DNA of 17,904 nt from an uncultured Clostridia bacterium (GTDB taxonomy: Bacteria > Bacillota > Clostridia > Peptostreptococcales > Anaerovoracaceae), in the NCBI GenBank assembly GCA_934255435.1, contig CAKQNZ010000024.1:1-17904 (forward strand). The letters are read 5' to 3'. Each line of letters opens with the position of its first letter. Position 1 is the first letter of the stretch. The position numbers were made by a program, and so were the translations under genes. This document shows positions 14,756 through 17,904 of this stretch, in pieces. The notes beneath the pieces were generated by a model. It did not search any database, had not been told where the DNA came from, and saw nothing but the letters and a program-made list of their open reading frames with translations.

Positions 14756-14899
14756 ATGAAAAGGATCAAGACTTTAGTGTCACGCGATCTCGCAAAGACT
14801 GCTAAAACAGGCGGATGTGGCGAATGCCAGACTTCATGCCAGTCAGCAAGCAAGACTTCATGCAGCGTTGCGAACCAGAAGTGTGAACAGTGCAAATAA
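14756..14899 (+). CDS. scfA: SCIFF ranthipeptide precursor, variant cysteine pattern
   Basis: This 47-residue peptide belongs to the SCIFF family (six cysteines in forty-five residues), shown by the start 'MKRIKTL', the 'KTGGCGECQTSCQS' core and the maturase next door. SCIFF peptides are ribosomally made and given thioether links by a radical SAM/SPASM enzyme; their function is not established. Cysteines are at 21, 24, 28, 36, 43 and 46. The usual pattern, as I recall it, has Cys at 32 and ends at 43; here residue 32 is Ser (AGC) and Cys46 is extra. Residue 37, usually Thr, is also Ser. The ribosome site is AAAGGTGG, spacing about 8. An in-frame start 42 codons upstream would precede the promoter and is rejected. 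Confidence 0.95.
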   Translation: MKRIKTLVSRDLAKTAKTGGCGECQTSCQSASKTSCSVANQKCEQCK

Positions 14900-14950
14900 G
14901 CAGTGACGGTCCAGTCCGATCATGCTGACAGCACGACAGCGAAATGAATT

Positions 14951-14988
14951 GCTGCATTCCCTTTCAAGGCGGGTGCAGCTGTTTTTTT
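14951..14988 (+). terminator. Intrinsic terminator between scfA and scfB
   Basis: GCTGCA...TGCAGC plus CCC/GGG form the stem, followed one base later by seven T's. Partial read-through would give much more precursor mRNA than maturase mRNA, as expected for a peptide and its enzyme. Confidence 0.8.
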
Positions 14989-14994
14989 GCATAT

Positions 14995-15017
14995 CCGGGG
15001 TCCATACAGGACTCCGG
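14995..15017 (+). other. Stable hairpin in the scfB leader
   Basis: CCGGGGTCC-ATACA-GGACTCCGG is a 9-bp stem with one G-T pair and a 5-base loop, six bases after the terminator U-tract and 35 bases before the scfB ATG. It may cap and protect the 5' end of processed scfB mRNA. Confidence 0.55.
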
Positions 15018-15052
15018 CTCTGCAGACCACCTGGAAAACGAGGAATAACGAT

Positions 15053-16429
15053 ATGGTACACCAGTATAAACTCAATGGATACAATATAGTCCTGGACTCG
15101 GAGAGCGGCTCCGTCCACACAGTGGACGATGTGGCATACGATATCATCGGTATGTACGAAGACAGCTCAAGAGACGAGATCGCTTATGCCATCACCGGCA
15201 GATACGACGACGTCACAGCTCAGGATGTCGATGAAACGATAGAAGATATAGAAGAACTTAAAAAACAGGGAAAACTTTTCACGAGGGATCTGTTTTCGGG
15301 GCAGGCAGATCTGTTCAAACAGCGCCAGTCCGTAGTGAAAGCGCTTTGCCTCCATGTGGCCCATGCCTGCAACATGACATGCGGATACTGCTTCGCAGGT
15401 AAAGGCGAATACCACGGCGAGAAAGCCATCATGAGCTACGAAGTGGGCAGGAGAGCCCTGGACTGGCTGGTGGAAAATTCCGGCACCAGGACCAATCTCG
15501 AAGTCGACTTTTTCGGCGGTGAACCGCTGCTGAACTTCGATGTAGTGAAGCAGCTGGTAGCCTACGGTCGCTCCATCGAAATAGAAGCCGGCAAGAAATT
15601 CAGATTCACTCTCACCACCAACGGTATGCTTCTTGACGACGAAGTCATCGAATTCGCAAACCGTGAGATGAGCAACGTGGTCATCAGCCTTGACGGAAGG
15701 AAGTGTATCAATGACAAAATGAGACGTACCCACGAAGATCAGGGAACATACGACATGATCCTGCCTGCATTCAAAAAACTGGCAGAGTCCAGGAACCAGC
15801 AGGATTACTACGTCCGTGGCACATACACTCACTATAACACCGATTTTGCCAGCGATATAATCCACATGGCAGATCTGGGATTCAAGGAGCTTTCCATAGA
15901 GCCTGTAGTGGCTCCCCCTGATGCACCTTATGCGCTGCAGGAGGAAGACATCCCGAAACTGCTTTCGGAATACGAACGTCTCGCCACAGAGATGCTGGAA
16001 AGAAAACGCGAGGGCAAAGGCCGTGACTTCACATTCTACCATTACATGATAGACCTTGAGGGCGGTCCATGTATAGTCAAGAGGATCTCAGGATGTGGCG
16101 TGGGCACGGAATACGTGGCAGTGACTCCATCCGGCGACCTCTATCCATGTCATCAGTTCGTGGGAGATGAAAAGTTCCTGCTGGGAAACATCTACGACGG
16201 TATCACCAATGATTCCATCTGCGATGAGTTCAAGGGCTGCAACATATACTCCCATGAGGAATGTTCCGACTGCTTCGCCAAGCTCTACTGCAGCGGCGGA
16301 TGCGCAGCCAATGCATACCACACCACCGGCAGCATCACAGGCGTGTACGAGACAGGTTGCAAACTCCACAAGAAACGTATCGAATGTGCCATCATGCTGA
16401 AAGTCGCAGAGATGAGCGAAGGTCTGTAA
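15053..16429 (+). CDS. scfB: SCIFF radical SAM/SPASM maturase
   Basis: The 458-residue enzyme installs thioether links in the SCIFF precursor. Residues 1-80 are the peptide-binding (RRE-like) region 'VHQYKLNGYNIVLDSESGSV'. The radical SAM motif is C106-x3-C110-x2-C113 ('ACNMTCGYC'), followed by 'FFGGEPLLNF' for SAM binding. The C-terminal SPASM region holds auxiliary-cluster cysteines in 'SGCGVGTEYVAV', 'LYPCHQF', 'ECSDCFAKLYCSGGCAANA' and 'ETGCKLHKKRIEC'. All expected cluster cysteines appear present, so the enzyme looks intact although its substrate is unusual. The start at 15053 has GAGGA eight bases upstream and matches the family N-terminus; an open frame beginning near 14987 starts inside the terminator. 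It follows scfA by 153 bases. Confidence 0.95.
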   Translation: MVHQYKLNGYNIVLDSESGSVHTVDDVAYDIIGMYEDSSRDEIAYAITGRYDDVTAQDVDETIEDIEELKKQGKLFTRDLFSGQADLFKQRQSVVKALCLHVAHACNMTCGYCFAGKGEYHGEKAIMSYEVGRRALDWLVENSGTRTNLEVDFFGGEPLLNFDVVKQLVAYGRSIEIEAGKKFRFTLTTNGMLLDDEVIEFANREMSNVVISLDGRKCINDKMRRTHEDQGTYDMILPAFKKLAESRNQQDYYVRGTYTHYNTDFASDIIHMADLGFKELSIEPVVAPPDAPYALQEEDIPKLLSEYERLATEMLERKREGKGRDFTFYHYMIDLEGGPCIVKRISGCGVGTEYVAVTPSGDLYPCHQFVGDEKFLLGNIYDGITNDSICDEFKGCNIYSHEECSDCFAKLYCSGGCAANAYHTTGSITGVYETGCKLHKKRIECAIMLKVAEMSEGL

Positions 16430-16436
16430 ATGGCGA

Positions 16437-16461
16437 CACAGCGGCGATGCTGCGTTCTGTG
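16437..16461 (+). terminator. Possible weak terminator just after scfB
   Basis: CACA-GCGGC-GAT-GCTGC-GTTC-TGTG can fold (one G-T pair, one bulge) and is followed by ATATTTTCATAT. The tail is poor, so the stronger hairpin at 16585 may do the real work. Confidence 0.3.
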
Positions 16462-16584
16462 ATATTTTCATATATAATGCAGAGCAGCTCAGGCTCCCAG
16501 TGAGACCATACCTCCGGAAACCCATTGATCTACGGATAAATGCCGGCTCTGGCCATCACATACATACATTTTCAAAAAATCAAC

Positions 16585-16625
16585 GGGTGTACAGCCGAAA
16601 AGCTGTACACCCTGTTTTATTTATT
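16585..16625. terminator. Bidirectional terminator between scfB and the SulP gene
   Basis: GGGTGTACAGC-CGAAAA-GCTGTACACCC is a perfect 11-bp stem. On the plus strand it is followed by TGTTTTATTTATT. On the minus strand it is followed by GTTGATTTTTTG. It can therefore end both the scfB transcript and the convergent SulP transcript. Confidence 0.9.
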
Positions 16626-16636
16626 GTATATGATAT

Positions 16637-17904
16637 CTACTCCTCCATCTCCTTCTGGGCACGGATTATGGCAAATTCCGCACTGTCGAAGATATGCTGT
16701 CTGCCTATCTTTTCCACGAGGCCGCCCTGCTCGAGATCATGGAGGACCTTCGGCTGGACGCTGGTGAGCATCACAGTTATTCCTTCGGACTCAAGATCCT
16801 CGTACAGCTCCAAGAGCGCCTGTATACCGGAAAGATCTATGGCCGGCACGCCTCTCATGGACAGGATAAGGACTTCTGTATTCCCCAGTTCTGTCAGCTG
16901 TGATTTGAGCTTGTCGGTCACTGCAAAGAATATAGTTCCGGTGAGATATGCCATATGTATCTTTTTCGATACTTCCGGTATATGGATACCTATCTCCTCG
17001 AGCCTTTCGTTGTCTATGTCTGCTATAGTTATGTCTATATCAGTGAGCTTCACGATGATCATGAACGCCGAGAACGCCACTCCGATGATTATGGCCTGTG
17101 TCAGGTCCAGAAGCACCGTCGCTGCCATGGTTATGAGGAATTTCAGCATCCCGGTCCTGAAATGATGTGTGAATATGAATCTGATATTTTCCCAGTCGTT
17201 CATCCTCCACGCCGTAACGATGAGTATACCTGCCAGCGCCGACAGCGGCACCTCTGACATGACAGGCGCCAGCACGAACATGGAAAGCAACAGTATCCCT
17301 GCATGGAACACGCCGGTCAGCCTCGTCTCGCAGCCTGCCTTTATCGCCACGCTTGTACGGGCTATGGCAGCTGTAGCAGGCACTCCGCCGAAAAGCGGTA
17401 TGATGATGTTGCCCACGCCCTGCGCTACCAGTTCTCTGTCTCCGTTGATGCGTTCATGCTTCATCTTTCCAGCCGATGCGCCGCACAAAAGCGATTCGAT
17501 CATAGCAAGAGCAGCTATGGAAAATGCCGGTACGAAAAAGTCCCAAAGCTGGCTTATGCTGAATCCGCTGATGGAAAGCCTTTCATCCAGAAACAGCGTC
17601 TTTGGTATCTTTCCTACGACCGCCACATCGAAGCCTGCAAAATGATTGAATATCAGTACCATTATCAGTGCAGCCAGTGAAGACGGCACTTTGCTGTTCC
17701 ACTTTTTCGGCCACAGCAGCATGATAAGTATCACCGCCAGTCCTATGCACATGGTAGGCAGATCAGGATGGAATCCTGATGTGAAATACGATGCCACCTT
17801 CATGACAGCCAGATCACCCTTTGATGTGACTCCGAAAAAATTGTCAAGCTGCCCCAGCGCTATTATTATAGCGATACCCGATGTGAACCCGGTTATCACT
17901 GATG
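16637..17904 (-). CDS. SulP-family anion permease with STAS domain (5' end outside the window)
   Basis: About 422 residues are visible; the reading frame is open to the right edge, so the first third or quarter of the protein is missing. The visible part starts in the transmembrane domain ('VITGFTSGIAIIIALGQL', then 'GLAVILIMLLWPKKW') and contains 'ESLLCGASAGK', 'NGDRELVAQGVGNI' and 'FGGVPATAAIARTSV', all highly typical of SulP transporters. The C-terminal 110 residues form a STAS domain with 'VLILSMRGVPAIDLSGIQAL'. The family moves sulfate, bicarbonate or other anions across the cytoplasmic membrane. Substrate cannot be read from sequence. The protein's apparent first Met in the window is internal, not a start. 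Confidence 0.93.
   Translation of the reverse strand, partial: SVITGFTSGIAIIIALGQLDNFFGVTSKGDLAVMKVASYFTSGFHPDLPTMCIGLAVILIMLLWPKKWNSKVPSSLAALIMVLIFNHFAGFDVAVVGKIPKTLFLDERLSISGFSISQLWDFFVPAFSIAALAMIESLLCGASAGKMKHERINGDRELVAQGVGNIIIPLFGGVPATAAIARTSVAIKAGCETRLTGVFHAGILLLSMFVLAPVMSEVPLSALAGILIVTAWRMNDWENIRFIFTHHFRTGMLKFLITMAATVLLDLTQAIIIGVAFSAFMIIVKLTDIDITIADIDNERLEEIGIHIPEVSKKIHMAYLTGTIFFAVTDKLKSQLTELGNTEVLILSMRGVPAIDLSGIQALLELYEDLESEGITVMLTSVQPKVLHDLEQGGLVEKIGRQHIFDSAEFAIIRAQKEMEE

Noticed and set aside
1..17904. CRISPR arrays, insertion sequences, phage genes, toxin-antitoxin pairs or integration sites.
   Set aside because: No regular spacer repeats, transposase or integrase motifs, or duplicated attachment-like sequences were seen; the tRNA gene at the left edge shows no flanking integrase in the window.

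Overview
The window looks like a chromosomal segment of an anaerobic, spore-former-type Firmicute (class Clostridia). The strongest marker is the SCIFF ranthipeptide precursor with its radical SAM/SPASM maturase, a pair known as near-universal in Clostridia. Strong Shine-Dalgarno sequences, U-tailed terminators, frequent ATA (Ile) codons and the molybdenum-cofactor genes fit that assignment. I cannot name the genus.

Layout, left to right. (1) A complete tRNA-Lys(CUU), minus strand, with its own promoter (1-139). (2) A minus-strand run 4656->384: modA-modB-modC, a MoeA-like molybdopterin-binding protein with a Cys4 tail, then azlC-azlD, a branched-chain amino acid exporter pair that is an unexpected passenger. 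(3) A divergent plus-strand run moaA-moaC-moaB/MOSC fusion (4916-7291), then a tiny repetitive hydrophilic peptide gene and a hairpin. The modA/moaA intergenic region carries two near-identical palindromic operator-like boxes. (4) A MATE exporter (minus) behind a long leader that contains a candidate structured RNA and a strong intrinsic terminator. (5) A sigma-54 unit (minus): a PAS/AAA+/Fis regulator, its terminator, a consensus -24/-12 promoter, a class III aminotransferase and two short-chain dehydrogenases. The second dehydrogenase is interrupted by one in-frame TGA. (6) A plus-strand SCIFF locus: precursor scfA, terminator, hairpin, maturase scfB. (7) A bidirectional terminator and the 3' part of a SulP anion permease running off the right edge.

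Regions 2 and 3 fit together. ModABC imports molybdate (or tungstate), MoaA and MoaC make cPMP from GTP, the MoaB-type domain adenylylates molybdopterin, the MoeA-like protein would handle metal insertion, and the MOSC domain may act in sulfur transfer to the cofactor. MPT synthase (moaD/moaE) is not in the window.

The most unusual item is the SCIFF precursor. It keeps six cysteines, but positions 32 and 37, the donor Cys and acceptor Thr of the thioether reported for a studied SCIFF peptide, are both Ser, and an extra Cys appears near the C-terminus. The next most interesting items are the MATE leader RNA, the TGA-interrupted dehydrogenase (recent nonsense mutation, sequence error, or less likely recoding) and the repeated operator between the two molybdenum operons.
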